Shown: positions 10,739 to 21,645 of the stretch, piece after piece | Numbering within the stretch: position 1 is the first letter of the stretch | How the letters are laid out: each line of letters begins with the position of its first letter | Origin: Skeletonema tropicum | Lineage: Eukaryota; Bacillariophyta; Thalassiosirophyceae; Thalassiosirales; Thalassiosiraceae | Assembly (NCBI GenBank): GCA_037178625.1 | Contig: CM074127.1 | Span: 3,534,001 to 3,598,000, forward strand | Direction of reading: 5' to 3' | DNA: 64,000 nucleotides | Position numbers and translations under genes: made by a program | The notes under the pieces: generated by a model | Told to the model about the DNA's origin: nothing | The model's database searches: none | Seen by the model: only the letters and a program-made list of their open reading frames with translations

Positions 10739-12819
10739 TTACTGCTGGATCTTCCAGTCGGCTCGTGCAGACACCCTCCCTAGAAGAGATCTCAACGGAG
10801 GACGCCACCCCTTCTTTGTGAGCTCACGCAAAAGGTGCGGAAACACTTTGCTTGCCTCGATTCTAGTTTCACGAAGAATTTCCTCACAATCTCGTGTTCG
10901 AAATGGCGGAGGAGGATCATCAAGTGAAGTCTTTTTCCGTCTCATTGTTGCATCAAGGGCAACCAACTTCCTTCTAAAGATCACAAGCGCAAGAGCACTC
11001 TTCAGAATATCAAGGTTGTTGGCAGATTCATGAAGTACTATGTAGCACTGTTCTTGTGGATCAAGGTAATAGTCAAGGCTTACACCTTTTTCGATATTCA
11101 TACCAGATTGTCTCATTCGCCTCCATTGTCTCACTCTAGCACTTAGCCCTCTTTCATTTTTTTCATCTTTGCCTACAACTATGAAATACTTTTCTCCACG
11201 AAATGCATCATTAACAAGCATATTTAACTCATCAGGCTCTAGAGCTGTTCTTCCAGGAGACCCAAACGCTATTGCCCGACGTGCTAGATGTTCTGGAGGC
11301 ATAAATATTTTTTCTTGCTCAGCAATCTCTTCCGGAGTTGGGACATTTACAACTTGCTCTTTCTTCGTCTTGGGTGCTTTGACAATTTTTGTGCTATCTG
11401 TGGCTACTTTATCGTCAATAAACTTCATTTCTCGAAGTACTGTATACATTCTTTCAAAATTGAGGGTCGAATACACTATCGATTGCATCTCATGGTACAT
11501 ACAAAAGATTTCCAGGACCTGAAGTATGACCCATACAGAAAACACGTTATTAACAGAAACCCCGATAACTCCTGCGTCGGAAGATGTGGAAGAACAATAA
11601 CAGATCAAAAGTCTGATGAGTAAGAACGCTCAATAAAACGTCGAGAAAGCGTCTAGCCAACTAAGTACTCACTGGATAAGCAAATGCCACTGGCAATACC
11701 AAGTAAATCCACTACAGCAATCTGGGCTTCACCCTTTGCCGTAATATCTCCAATATTCTCAACACTTCCGCTGCGTCTTGTAGTAGTGACATTGTTGTCA
11801 CCTGCACCGTTCGCCGAGTACCCATCCCCCTTGAAACTGTTGTAAAGAGCGTTCCTAGTGGCCGAGCTTGTAAGCATGCTCATCTGTTTGCAGCTATTGG
11901 CCAACATTGCTAGTGGCAAAAAATATTGGGGATGCAGATACGTGCTCACTTCTAGGCCATTTCCCAGCGCATAAATGAATGAAGCACGATATCTCCATCG
12001 CTTTGCATCAGGATCAAATTTCCGCCCCATCTTACTGGCCCAAACCATGCGCACAAATTTACCGAGTGTATCCTTGAGAACCCAATTCGTAGCAGCGACG
12101 GCTCCAAGTGCTGCTCCCCCCTTTGCAGCAGCTCCAGACACCGCCGAGACAGCACCACTACGTTGGATCCCTCTTAATCCCATCAACAAACTCTGAGTTC
12201 CAATCACATGAACATTTGCATTAATAAACCGCTGCAATATTCTCCATCGCATGAATTTGTAATACGATGGAGTGACCCCTTCAGGAACAAAGTTTCTGTG
12301 AAGAGAATGCGTAAACTTTTGGATCATCGTACGCCCATGATTCGTATTTGTGTCTTCAGAAGCTTTTTGGATCATTGAGTTATCAAGATATCTCCCCGAA
12401 GCAGGATCGTACCTCAATGGAGATCGGCGATCATAACGCACATCTACACTGTACAGCTCGGGATATTCTTCGGAAGTGGATGATGATGGTATAATATCAT
12501 TGATTTCAGCTTTAGGCAGTGTCGATCTAGGTGGCGAAATCGACTTTTTCCGTATTAATGAGTGTGGATGTGTATGATATGTTGTTTGTTGTACAAATGC
12601 AGCAGAAATATAACGATCTGCAGTGCAGCCGACAGCAGCGATGCCGATGCAATGAACTATTGAGAAGGAAAAGAGGACCCTCATCATCTCTGCTCTCATC
12701 CTCTTTAATATCGCCACTGCACACTGCAGAGGATACACAAAAATACAAGCACGCTTTCCCTCTTGCTGGTGGAAATTCAAATGGTCAAACGTCGAAGCAG
12801 GGTCGAAGCGCGCGAGCAT
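10739..12819 (-). CDS. RUS-family (DUF647) protein, probably plastid-targeted
   Basis: Two exons on the minus strand, 12819..11673 and 11571..10739, flank a 101-bp intron (GTGAGT donor, GCAG acceptor). The splice joins GICLS to VIGVSVNNVFSVWVILQV in frame. The conserved core reads NWVLKDTLGK, WASKMGRKFDPDAKRWR, GNGLEVSTYL, KQMSMLTSSATRNALYNSF and NIGDITAKGEAQ, all hallmarks of the Root UVB Sensitive family, known in plants for roles in UV-B, vitamin B6 and auxin-linked growth. The open frame allows a start at 12819, but Met at 12699, 12687 or 12684 gives a better leader: a hydrophobic signal followed by ISAAFVQQ, like the A-F motif of diatom plastid presequences. From 12699 the protein has 619 aa. 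The C-terminal domain ends with a basic tail. It is convergent with the ankyrin gene and divergent from the next gene. Confidence 0.88.
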
Positions 12820-13232
12820 CGCGTCCGCTTCGAGCTTCGAGCATCACAAAGCACCTTCTCGTCTGTTGCTCATGTCACGGCAGCTGTCTTCGTTCGTCAT
12901 CACTTCCTCAAACATCACGTTCTTGAAGTTGTTCGAAGCAAAGGACAAAAAGATCTAGAGAAGGTTTTTAATGTCGTAGTGACACTTGAATGGAAAAGTG
13001 GGCCCCCCTTTTATTATCGCGTCTGTACAGCCTCTTTCCTGCCATCAACTCAACAAAAAAATCATGAGCACACCATCACTTCGATAGCTCTCAACTCTCA
13101 ACTCTATGCCAGCGAAGACAACAATCCATCAGTGCTGCCTAGTTTGCTTGCTGATAGTTGCTCTTCTATTTAGGATCAATAGAATCAAGACGGGAAGATA
13201 CTTTTCTTAAGATACACTTGCTTGTGGTTACC

Positions 13233-16105
13233 ATGCTCACGTCATGGAAGCTAACGAAGACATCCTTTGAAGGTGCCATCAAAGATGAAGGATCTGGGAA
13301 GAGGAGAGCAAAGAAAAAGGGCCTCAATGGCTTCGAAGGACAGCAGCTGATACATGATGTAATTGACATTGGAGGGGTATTTGTGCATTTAGGGAACAAT
13401 GATTCATCTTTGCTAGATAGAAACAACTCATCATCAGCCGGTTCCAAGAAGAAGCGCAGAAAACAGGGACGGTAGTGGCTATGCAGATGCAGCTTCGATG
13501 GACGTAGAACCAGTCATATGCCTTACTTCCCAACACAGAGTTGCTGTGCTTGGCAAGGACAAAAGATGGCAATTTGGTTGAAAGCAAATCCAGGACGTAC
13601 GTAGCTCGTCCTGGTGCGGGTTCTCAGTTCTCTCTCAGCAGAGGTGCACCCGAAGATGCATTTGCAGGCATGCCGCGATTGGGAGCAAAATTCGACCCGG
13701 GATCAAATTTGATTTATGCTATTAGAAACAATGGGACTGAGGTGGCGGTATGGACCGCTGCACCTTCGTCCGTCATATCAGGGCCTGATGATAAGGTTGA
13801 CACCAGCAGAGTCAATGGGAGAAAGCTAGATGATGCAGGAGCAAATCACAACAAGAAAAAGCGCAAGGCTGATCAGCACGATGTTGATGCAACTCGTTCG
13901 TCAAGTAATGCAATCATTTCTCAGTGTCTCCAGTTGCCAAAAGGAAAAGTTGCACTATCACTGACGCCATTCAGTACAACCTCATCAACAGCAAACGGGA
14001 AGAAGCCGCAGACACTAGTTGGAGCTGCTGGCTGTTGCGAAGATGGATCGATCTGGATTGCCATTCGTAGTGTCAATGCAACTAGCTCTGATGGACCCTT
14101 CATTCTCACAATTGTAGATGGCTCTTCGTTTACGCAAAATAAGGCCAACAGTTCGCGTAGATCAGGCAAGTCAAGGACTGGAAACGGCGAATGGAAAGTT
14201 CTAGACTCACGGGCATCTTGTGCTATTGAAAGCAAAGGAGTCGTTTTGAGACTCCATGCAGTGCTGTACTCCGAAGAAAGTGGGAGGGTAGCTCATCACC
14301 AACAACACGCTAGTATAAGTACGAAAGATGGTGATTGGAGTATCTCCAAGGTCAAAAAGTCAACTCTCATCGATCTTTTGCAGTTACCAAAAACCAAGGG
14401 GGACGTGTCTGCTATTCTTGACACTAGCGGCTGTTCGATTGCCATTGTTCATCGATCGGATGGAGACGGATGGATGTTCACCTCAGCCAACGTGTCTCAA
14501 TCGGATGATATCCCAACCAAATCAACGTTTCCGCTCAACTGCAGTAGCGACGAATCAGTATTTTCATTTGGGAATGTGTTCAATAATATTTCTGCTATAT
14601 TGACGGGAAAAAGCAGCGAGATGACGTTGAAACTTGTGGATTTCCAGCGAAGAGCTGAAATATTATCTGTGGGCTTGAACAGGATGCTATTGGGTAAGAA
14701 GTGCCTATCAATGTTCACGAATGAAATGAATGGATCGATTGCACTTTTAACATCATCCGAGGAACCAGGATCTGTTGAACTGTTACACGCAAATGTAGAC
14801 ACACAGTCAATACCTGCAACTAAAGGCACGTCGCTTGCTTCTACTTTGAGACTTGTTGCCCAATCTTCAACGTCAGCAAAAGATTTCACTGAAACATTAC
14901 CGAGCCACGAGTTAAATACGAGTTTTGGTGTCGTGGTTTCTAGTAATACTTTTAGCAATGATGCTAATTCAAAGTCCCTTGATAGGGTTGTCGAGGAAGC
15001 CTGTACTTTGCTGGTGACAGCTGCGAACTCATTAATTGACGGAGATCAGGAAGAAGAAGCACATGCAGCAAATGGTAAGCGGAAAAAAGGGAGGCAAGCC
15101 AAGGAGAATGGAGAAAATAGTAAAAAATGGGATGCTTCATACCATCAAGGCTGTGCAATGATAGCAGATGTGCGAAAAGGTGAAGACTGCAAACCTATGA
15201 AGAACGGCATTAAAGTTCATTCATCTGCAGAATCGTCACAGCTGCCAAAAGCATTTGTAGACGTTGCATTCAGAGAATCTGCACGGCTACTTCTTTCATC
15301 AAAGAAAGCGCTGCGTGAAGAAGTACTTTCAGTTCTGGTTTCAGTGTTAGAAACGCAGTTGGTCTCAGCCAGAGAAGATTACGGTATCGATGCTCATCGG
15401 GAACATGTGCTCTTACATATATTAAAATGCGCCGAAGATGGAAATATTGACAAGCTTGATCTCGTTGATGCCGTATTGAACAACGTCCGTGATCTTCCTG
15501 AGGCATTGCTGGTTTCTATCCTTCGATTTGTGCTACGAACTGTCACTGCTGATGATGCGGTATCTCACTACGAGAAAAGCAATGCAAGCAACGGAAAGGC
15601 ACCGACGCGCCTCTTATCTCAGATCATTCTCGACTATACTTCCAAGATTGTAACGAACTCGAAGTGCAATCACTCCTTTCTGACGAAGGCGTTGCAGGAC
15701 AGCTTTCGGAGTAGTGTTGAGGTTGAAACTGTATTGGTCACCTTGTCCAAGTTACTCAAGTCAGGGAACATGCATGTACAAGAAGACTGCGGCTACGACA
15801 GGATCAGTCTAACTATGGGCGCAATCGACTGGATAGCCGCCGTCACGGATGCTCACATGGGTACTGTAGTGAAAATTACAAGTGAAGGCGGTCTTGTTCT
15901 CGACAAGATGCAACGTACAATCCGTATTGTGATGTCGCAATCAGAGTTTGCAAATGAGTTAAAAGAGTTGGCAGATCACTCCACATCTGTTGCATCGACT
16001 CTTGATGCAACAGCAGCTACTGTGGCTAACTCAAACATTACGGCCGAGTCCAATTCCAGCGACACCGTGGTAACTCCGTACAGCTTTGAAAGACTAGCCT
16101 TTTGA
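13233..16105 (+). CDS. Large nuclear-type protein, frame broken near its N-terminus
   Basis: A long frame (13541..16105) continues an upstream frame starting at ATG 13233. Reading through needs one base skipped in GGG (13466-13468) and one in AAAA (13561-13564), which yields about 956 aa. The bridging peptide DVEPVICLTSQHRVAVLGKD looks like a beta-propeller strand and supports this path. The alternative is an 86-bp intron, 13472..13557, which also keeps the frame but removes that peptide. Basic clusters KKKRKA and GKRKKGR suggest a nuclear or nucleolar protein. The N-terminal half has short propeller-like strands (DGSIWIAIRS, SGCSIAIVHR); the C-terminal half is helical (about residues 600-900). 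The architecture recalls NOL11/Utp8-type ribosome-biogenesis factors, but I see no diagnostic motif, so function is open. No signal peptide or membrane segment. Confidence 0.7.
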
Positions 16106-16256
16106 TGACTAAGTACTGCAATGGACGCTAACTAAATTAATGAAATAATAGGCGACTGCATCTTAATTTCTGTTAAGCGGCTTTACTAAAGGAAAATAAC
16201 TTCGGCTTCACAAGGTCTGGAATAATTTGGACTGAAGATTGACAGCATTCCTCATA

Positions 16257-16967
16257 TCATATATGCACAAAACCTTCATTGTTGTCGCGTCGTATCCTCT
16301 CCAAACAATCCCGTGTGATACGAACTTGCCGCTCCAGAGGTGATTTCATTCGAACTTGCAGCTCTAGAGATGCCAATGCGCGAGAGACCATGAACTCTTC
16401 GGTATCTTTCAACACGTTTGCACTTTCAGATGGGAGAGGAAGCTCATTCCTTTCATTCCTCTTCTTTTTGTTGATCACTCGCAAAAGTTCTGGCATGATG
16501 AGAACGTCACTTGGTGATTTTTCCGGAGGCGGCAGTCCATGTTTGAACCTTTTCTTGAGAGGCCCCTTTGATCGGAAAGGAATGTTAGCATCGACAATAG
16601 GTCTTGGATGATGGCCTTCCATGCCAAAGTCGTCGTTTTTGTCGTAATCATTTTCGAACACCATGTCTCGATTAAATTCACTGTGGTAATATGACTTTCC
16701 CTGCCGTACGAATCCCCATCGTTTCAACCTTCTCTGTAAAGAAGCAAACTTGGATCGACCAAAGTAGCGGCCAAGAATCTTATCAGTAAATTCTTGCTTG
16801 GAGAGAATCGCAAACCCCAATCCATCCGGAAGCCAGACGACGACACCAGAGCGAGTCTCATTGGATATCATCAAGTGTAAGCGGCGGAAGAAAATCAACT
16901 GCGCTGGAGTGCCTTGTTGTTCCATAGTGTCACTGATGGAGTCTTTGCCTACGTCCACACGATTCAT
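16257..16967 (-). CDS. HSF-type DNA-binding domain protein
   Basis: A single exon with a heat-shock-factor DNA-binding domain near the N-terminus: FFRRLHLMISNE, VVVWLPDGLGFAILSKQEFTDKIL, GRYFGRSKFASLQRRLKRWGFVRQ and YYHSEFNRDM. This is the winged helix with its recognition helix (SKFASLQRRLKRWGF), matching the family's FxSFxRQLNxYGF pattern. Diatom genomes carry an expanded set of HSF-domain genes. The open frame extends to 17120, but the extra 51 residues look unrelated to the domain, so I prefer Met at 16967 (237 aa). C-terminal to the domain are a basic segment (PLKKRFKHG) and a helical tail; no trimerisation heptad is obvious. It probably acts as a sequence-specific transcription factor in the nucleus. 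It is convergent with the upstream plus-strand gene. Confidence 0.85.
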   Translation of the reverse strand: MNRVDVGKDSISDTMEQQGTPAQLIFFRRLHLMISNETRSGVVVWLPDGLGFAILSKQEFTDKILGRYFGRSKFASLQRRLKRWGFVRQGKSYYHSEFNRDMVFENDYDKNDDFGMEGHHPRPIVDANIPFRSKGPLKKRFKHGLPPPEKSPSDVLIMPELLRVINKKKRNERNELPLPSESANVLKDTEEFMVSRALASLELQVRMKSPLERQVRITRDCLERIRRDNNEGFVHI

Positions 16968-17120
16968 CTTGTTAATATTCAGTATTGAACGGGGAGTTGT
17001 TAGTACACAAGTTCTTTTGCTTTTGTGAGCAATCTTGCCAACTTCGAGATCAGTCGAAACAACCAATCGTGCAGAGAGCTCAATAATGTGACAAGCGCAA
17101 ATGAGCCAGCCCCGAGACAA

Positions 17121-17407
17121 ATCGCCTTCTTACCACGACCCATCACTTGCCTGGTTTGTTGGTAGATGTATTGGGGAGAAAGTGCGACCAGATAGAAACG
17201 GGATCGACTCCTTTCGTAGGAATGCTAATGAAGGACTCCCGATTACAGCATACTCAGGTTGTCACAGAAGTATGCAGTATGCTGGTGCTTGTGCTCTCTC
17301 TCTCTCTCTCTCTAGAGAGGGAAGTAGGTAATTAGTAGGAGTAGGTGAGTAGTAGTGCAGGGTTGCCAGCTTCTATCTCACTGAGCTGCTGTGGTCATTA
17401 CTCGGAC
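17121..17407. other. Short intergenic stretch with CT microsatellite
   Basis: About 290 bp between two minus-strand genes. It contains a perfect CT dinucleotide run at about 17295-17312, followed by 'agagaggg', so a small hairpin is possible. There is no convincing open frame. Confidence 0.5.
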
Positions 17408-18124
17408 TCACAGATACCATGAGCTCTGCTTAATTTCATCCACTGGGAACCTCTTCCAGTGTCTCTTGGCTAATGTCATTTTTGCTTTGATCTCTTCTCT
17501 TAGAACAATTGTACTTGGATGTTCCTCCCCCTCTTTCACCTCGTTTGTTGCTGTAATTGCGATTCCTTCACATCCGCCAAGCTCAGGAGACCAATGTCTA
17601 TCTGACGATCCTTCAGAAATTGGAATTTCATCTGGAAGAACCGCTTCATCCAGCCAAGCTTCTTCGTCTGATAATAACGATGGCCAAAAAGGATATGTGC
17701 GACACTGTATTGGCCTATGTTCATAGATGCTGCACCTATTATCCTCCCCAAGAAAGATGCATGCGCCTTCATCACGTTTTAAGCACATCCAAGATTCCTC
17801 TTCATTACCATCTGATGGAGTTATCTCAGCTTTGACATTGTTGCTTCGGAATTCAGATAGATCCAAACCTAAATGCTGAGCAATTGGTGGCACCTCCTCT
17901 GGGGCCAACCAAACATCACCATCTACCTTGCAGCATTTGCCGCATCCAGTGCAGGAAAAATTGAGACCATCTTCATACCACGGCAGAGAAAACGGGTAGT
18001 TTGTTGGTATTACTCCTCTTAATTTGCGAAGAAAAGGCTTGTTTGCAAGAGCATCTGCTGGCGGCGTCAGCAATAGGAAAAAAATGCCCATTGACGGATC
18101 GAAGCAACCGCTCATTGTGCACAA
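17408..18124 (-). CDS. YkgJ-type cysteine-cluster (CxxCxxCC) protein
   Basis: The 238-aa frame carries the motif FSCTGCGKCCKVDGDVWL at about residues 56-73, then CLKRDEGACIFLGEDNRCSIYEHRPIQCR followed by YPFWPSL. The spacing C-x2-C-x2-CC, a downstream C-x7-C and the YxxRPxxCRxYPFW signature define the YkgJ/putative zinc- or iron-chelating family, which is widespread in bacteria, plants and algae and of unknown reaction. The N-terminal 26 residues (MGIFFLLLTPPADALA) contain a hydrophobic stretch that may be a targeting leader. A further upstream exon cannot be excluded, because the region to 18390 is open in several frames without a clear start. The C-terminus (LAKRHWKRFPVDEI) is typical for algal members. 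It is divergent from the cyclophilin gene. Confidence 0.8.
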   Translation of the reverse strand: MCTMSGCFDPSMGIFFLLLTPPADALANKPFLRKLRGVIPTNYPFSLPWYEDGLNFSCTGCGKCCKVDGDVWLAPEEVPPIAQHLGLDLSEFRSNNVKAEITPSDGNEEESWMCLKRDEGACIFLGEDNRCSIYEHRPIQCRTYPFWPSLLSDEEAWLDEAVLPDEIPISEGSSDRHWSPELGGCEGIAITATNEVKEGEEHPSTIVLREEIKAKMTLAKRHWKRFPVDEIKQSSWYL

Positions 18125-18471
18125 GTATTAGCAGCAGTGTTGCAAGGTAATATCAGCCAAGAGGCAAGCTGATGTTTGTGCAGTTCTCTGATGGCTTGGT
18201 ATGCTCGCTACTTCTACTTATCTTGCATGCGCTTTGGCGTGCGAACTTGCTGCCGATGCCGCGACGCGCCAAAAAATCTTGCTGACGATAAAAGCAAGAG
18301 TTGATAAAAGATAAAATCACTCCTGCTCCTGGGCACGCCATCGATATCATCATCCATTGAGGAGGTCAAGGAGGTTGGGCTGGTATTGTATTGGTTAGGC
18401 TGGCCGCTCACCACGATCGCAGCATTATAATTATAATGACGGGACGAAGACAACTCCTTGGTTTCACGGCA

Positions 18472-20511
18472 ATGGCTTTTCAGACAAGAGAAGCTTTTAC
18501 TCTCCCGAGGAGCTGCCTTGCCGCAGCACTGCTTCTTATCTGCTGCAGCCATCTATCGTCAGCATTTGCATTTACAAATCCATCAACATCTTTGTCTACA
18601 CGACAACAACATGTACTATTATTTGCCTCTGACGAAATTGAGCAACCTACCGTTTCTACTATGGATGTAGATGACCTACCACCAATGAACACTCGGCGGA
18701 AATTTTTCATCCAACAATTAATCGCGTCGGCATCGGCAACACTCTTCCCTGCTAATACGTTAGCTGAATCTGATAGCTCAGCCTACTTCTCTCTGCAAAA
18801 CAATAACAATGTTCCTGTAGCACAGGCCAGGAGCGCAACAAAAGATTCAGCAGGCAAAGCTCGCGGAGAAACGAAGAAAGGCATCATCATCATTTAACAA
18901 AAAGTGGACACCGTTTGTGGGAGCGAATAAATGGAGAACGGCAGAGAAATGCCTTTTAGAGATGCTGCCAGTCAAAAATGGTGTCTTTCGGCGATTGCAA
19001 GAGTTGATTGAAGAGTTGGAAGTCTTTCCAGCATCCGATGCTGATGGTTGGAAGGACACTCTTTTTGATACTCTTGCAATATTATCACTGTTGGATTCAA
19101 AGCGTTCACTTCTAGAGCCTGTTTTCAATCAAGATGACTCAACTGATATATTCATTTCGAAATCATCCATTGGTGAAAGAAACATCGAAGCTTTGCGATC
19201 AAAAATTGAAGATCTGATCAAGATTTCATCTGGAGGGCAGGATCTTGGTTCCAACATTGGTAGAGTAAACAGTCAACAGTAGCCTGTCAAGGCAAAAGAA
19301 CGGACGCAGTCGGCGTTCAAATTCAAATGCTAACCTGGCAATGTAGTAAACTATCGAAGACATTGATGTTGACATCGACGTGGATGCTTTTATTGAAGGA
19401 AAACGCCAAGCACTTCTTGCGTTGAGTGAGTTGGGAGAGCTTCTGGTTCCTAGTTTTCCATATGCGGTTCCGACTCGTGGAAGATTCGGATACCTTCCAA
19501 GGCTTCTTGGGCGGTGCAGCCGTTACATTTTCTTTCGAGAGGCCTTCACAAACAGAATCGACTTTTGGTATTAAGTTTGGAGGAGGAGAAAAGAATGTAC
19601 TTGGAAATGTTACAATCGTTGCAGACGGATACGCAGCGCCTATAACAAGTGGCAATTTTGTAGATTTGAGTGTGAGGAATTTTTACACTGGATTAACTGT
19701 CAAGGCAATGAGGAAACGACTGGGGCTCATTCCGTCATTTAGCGACAATATAATCGTGAATGACTTGGCAGAAATGAAGGATAATTTAGACGTCTTGAAG
19801 AGTGACGTTGGATCTGCATTAGAGAGACAAGAAGCCGTAGGAATGCTACGCTCGAAACTACCGGATGACAACCCTTTTAACGTGGACCCTTATGATGAAA
19901 GTAGAACGACAATGGATGTCGTTCTACCGGTTCTGGGCTCCTTCCAAGAGGGTTTCTATGATCCCCTCACTGCTAAGCCTAGAAGAATTCCATTGGAAGT
20001 TGTTGCATTTGATGGATCAAGTCAGAACAAGGTCGCACTAACATATTCATCTCTTTATGCACCGATAGGCGACGCTGCTGCTTCAGGAACCACCAAATAT
20101 AGTGAGGTGCTCTCTTCATCATCAATCCAACGATCATTTTCATCTGCAACTTCCTCTTCATCTTCCAATTCAACTTCAACATCGTACAGCAACCTCAAGC
20201 CAGTACTCTCATTTGATATTCCAAATATTGTCGCACTCAATCATCCTGATAGAGCCGTAGACGGGGGTTCATCAGAATTCTTCGCTGTTTCAAAACGTGA
20301 CATTTCACCTAAGAGAACAAGTCTGTTGGATGGGCAATACGCTCCTTTCGGTTACATTGTACAAGGGTCAGACGTTTTCAATTCCTTGAGACCAGGAGAT
20401 GTGATTGGGGCAACGTACGTGAGTGAGTTGGGCGAACAGAACTTGGTCAAGATACGAAAGAACGCATTTGAAGGAGACGGAGAAGATTCCAGCGAGAAAG
20501 CTATCAATTAG
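18472..20511 (+). CDS. Thylakoid-lumen cyclophilin-type PPIase, CYP38/TLP40-like
   Basis: Exons 18472..19259 and 19360..20511 flank a roughly 100-bp intron with a GTAGAG donor. Reading through needs one base skipped in AAAA (18840-18843) and one near GGGCGGT (19509-19515), giving about 645 aa. The leader has three parts: a signal peptide ending HLSSAFAFTNP (plastid A-F motif), a transit region, then NTRRKFFIQQLIASASATLF with a twin arginine and an alanine-rich cleavage region, typical of Tat import to the lumen. The helical middle (KWTPFVGANKW, LIEELEVFPASDADGW) precedes LVPSFPYAVP, LPRLLGRAAVTF and the cyclophilin core NVTIVADGYAAPITSGNFVDL, matching the layout of plant CYP38/TLP40, which assists photosystem II assembly. 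The PPIase active-site Arg/Phe pattern is not conserved, as in CYP38. An earlier ATG at 18391 is less likely. The gene is convergent with the next one, about 70 bp away. Confidence 0.85.
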
Positions 20512-20581
20512 TAGGAAGAAAAGTTGAACTATTGTGCTAATTTACACTGCTAAACAAATTAAATATTATGCTCAGCCCTCC

Positions 20582-21217
20582 TCATTCCTCATTCTTACAA
20601 TTACACTCTCTTTTTTTCAATTGAATTAACTTTTTCCTCCTCTTCCCTGCCTCGTAGCACTTAATGCAATTAATACATACATGGTCAACACCTTTCTCAA
20701 TCTTATTTTGTGGAGTAGAGCAAACAGGGCAATATGGGCACACATGACCTTTCACTGGCACTTCACATATTCTGCATTTGTAGAACCCTTTACCCTTCCT
20801 CTTGTGTGGAATTTGCTCACGTAGAAGCAGCAATATTGCATCATCCGAATGGAGACAATCGCGAAGTCTTCCGGCTTTATTGGCATCGATGCGTTCTTCA
20901 GCCTCAGCTTTATTTATCAATTCAAAGCACTCCTTCAATTTAGAATCTGAATTTGAGGTTGATGATTGCTGTATTTGTTTTTGCAAGTCATCTTTATTAT
21001 CTACATCTCCAAAGTCATCTGATGTTACATCCGACAAATTGGACGGTCGCATCAGCTCTTCATTGCTTCGCTTCACTCTTTTGTCCTGCAAAATGTCATC
21101 ATGACGAAGGTTATTATCATGTGTTCTCTTTCTCTCCGAGGTAATTGGGTTCTTCTCATCATTCTGTCCATCGGATTCTTGCCAACTGCATATTTGCACA
21201 CGACACTCCGTCGGCAT
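20582..21217 (-). CDS. Hypothetical protein with C-terminal Cys-rich zinc-ribbon-like region
   Basis: A single exon encodes 211 aa that I do not recognise. The N-terminal 100 residues are polar and rich in Asp, Ser, Lys and Gln, with basic patches (ERKRTHD, DKRVKRS). The C-terminal 65 residues hold many cysteines: YKCRICEVPVKGHVCPYCPVCSTPQ, then DHVCINCIKCYEAGKRRKK and REC-x-C. The paired CxxC motifs suggest one or two bound zinc ions. The basic tail and charged N-terminus point to a nuclear or RNA-associated protein, but this is inference. It is convergent with the cyclophilin gene. Confidence 0.6.
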   Translation of the reverse strand: MPTECRVQICSWQESDGQNDEKNPITSERKRTHDNNLRHDDILQDKRVKRSNEELMRPSNLSDVTSDDFGDVDNKDDLQKQIQQSSTSNSDSKLKECFELINKAEAEERIDANKAGRLRDCLHSDDAILLLLREQIPHKRKGKGFYKCRICEVPVKGHVCPYCPVCSTPQNKIEKGVDHVCINCIKCYEAGKRRKKLIQLKKRECNCKNEE

Positions 21218-21645
21218 GGTAGGATAATAGTAGGAAAATCTAGATGCTACTTACTACACTCCTATTGGGCAAATAAGAGAGTGGTATTATGTCTTGATTG
21301 TTTCCAATTGGCCAACTGCAGGAGCTAGCGATAGCTCGACAGCAGGGTTTCAGTGGGCAGGTTTCATTCAGTTGCAGTTGCGGGCGTTCGCGAGAGAAGA
21401 AAAGAAGAAGAAGTCATCTGTGGGTTTTCATGTGGTCGGGTAGCGTAGCGTAAACATCGAACACACTTACCGTCACACAAACATGTTGCCGCAAGCAAGA
21501 CAGAGTATTGTAAAAGTAAGGAAGCTGAAGAGAAACATGCAGGCAAGAAGAGAGTTGCAATGAATATGTAGCCGATCTATCATCTCTTAGTAGTATTGAT
21601 ACGCTAGAAGTAAACACATCTATCTCATTCGCAGCGTATAAGAAG
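21218..21645. other. Intergenic, no gene seen
   Basis: About 430 bp between two minus-strand genes. Short open frames on the minus strand lack recognisable features. It should hold the promoter of the cysteine-rich protein gene and the 3' UTR of the repeat-protein gene. Confidence 0.4.

Noticed and set aside
12531..13173. Overlapping plus-strand frames between the RUS gene and the next gene
   Set aside because: They lie partly antisense to the RUS leader and have no recognisable domain or coherent composition.
13541..18843. Programmed +1 frameshift at a CAAAAGA slippery site
   Set aside because: The A-run sits in different codon phases at each site, the same string elsewhere is read without a shift, and other breaks lie in G, C or T contexts; assembly insertions explain the whole set better.
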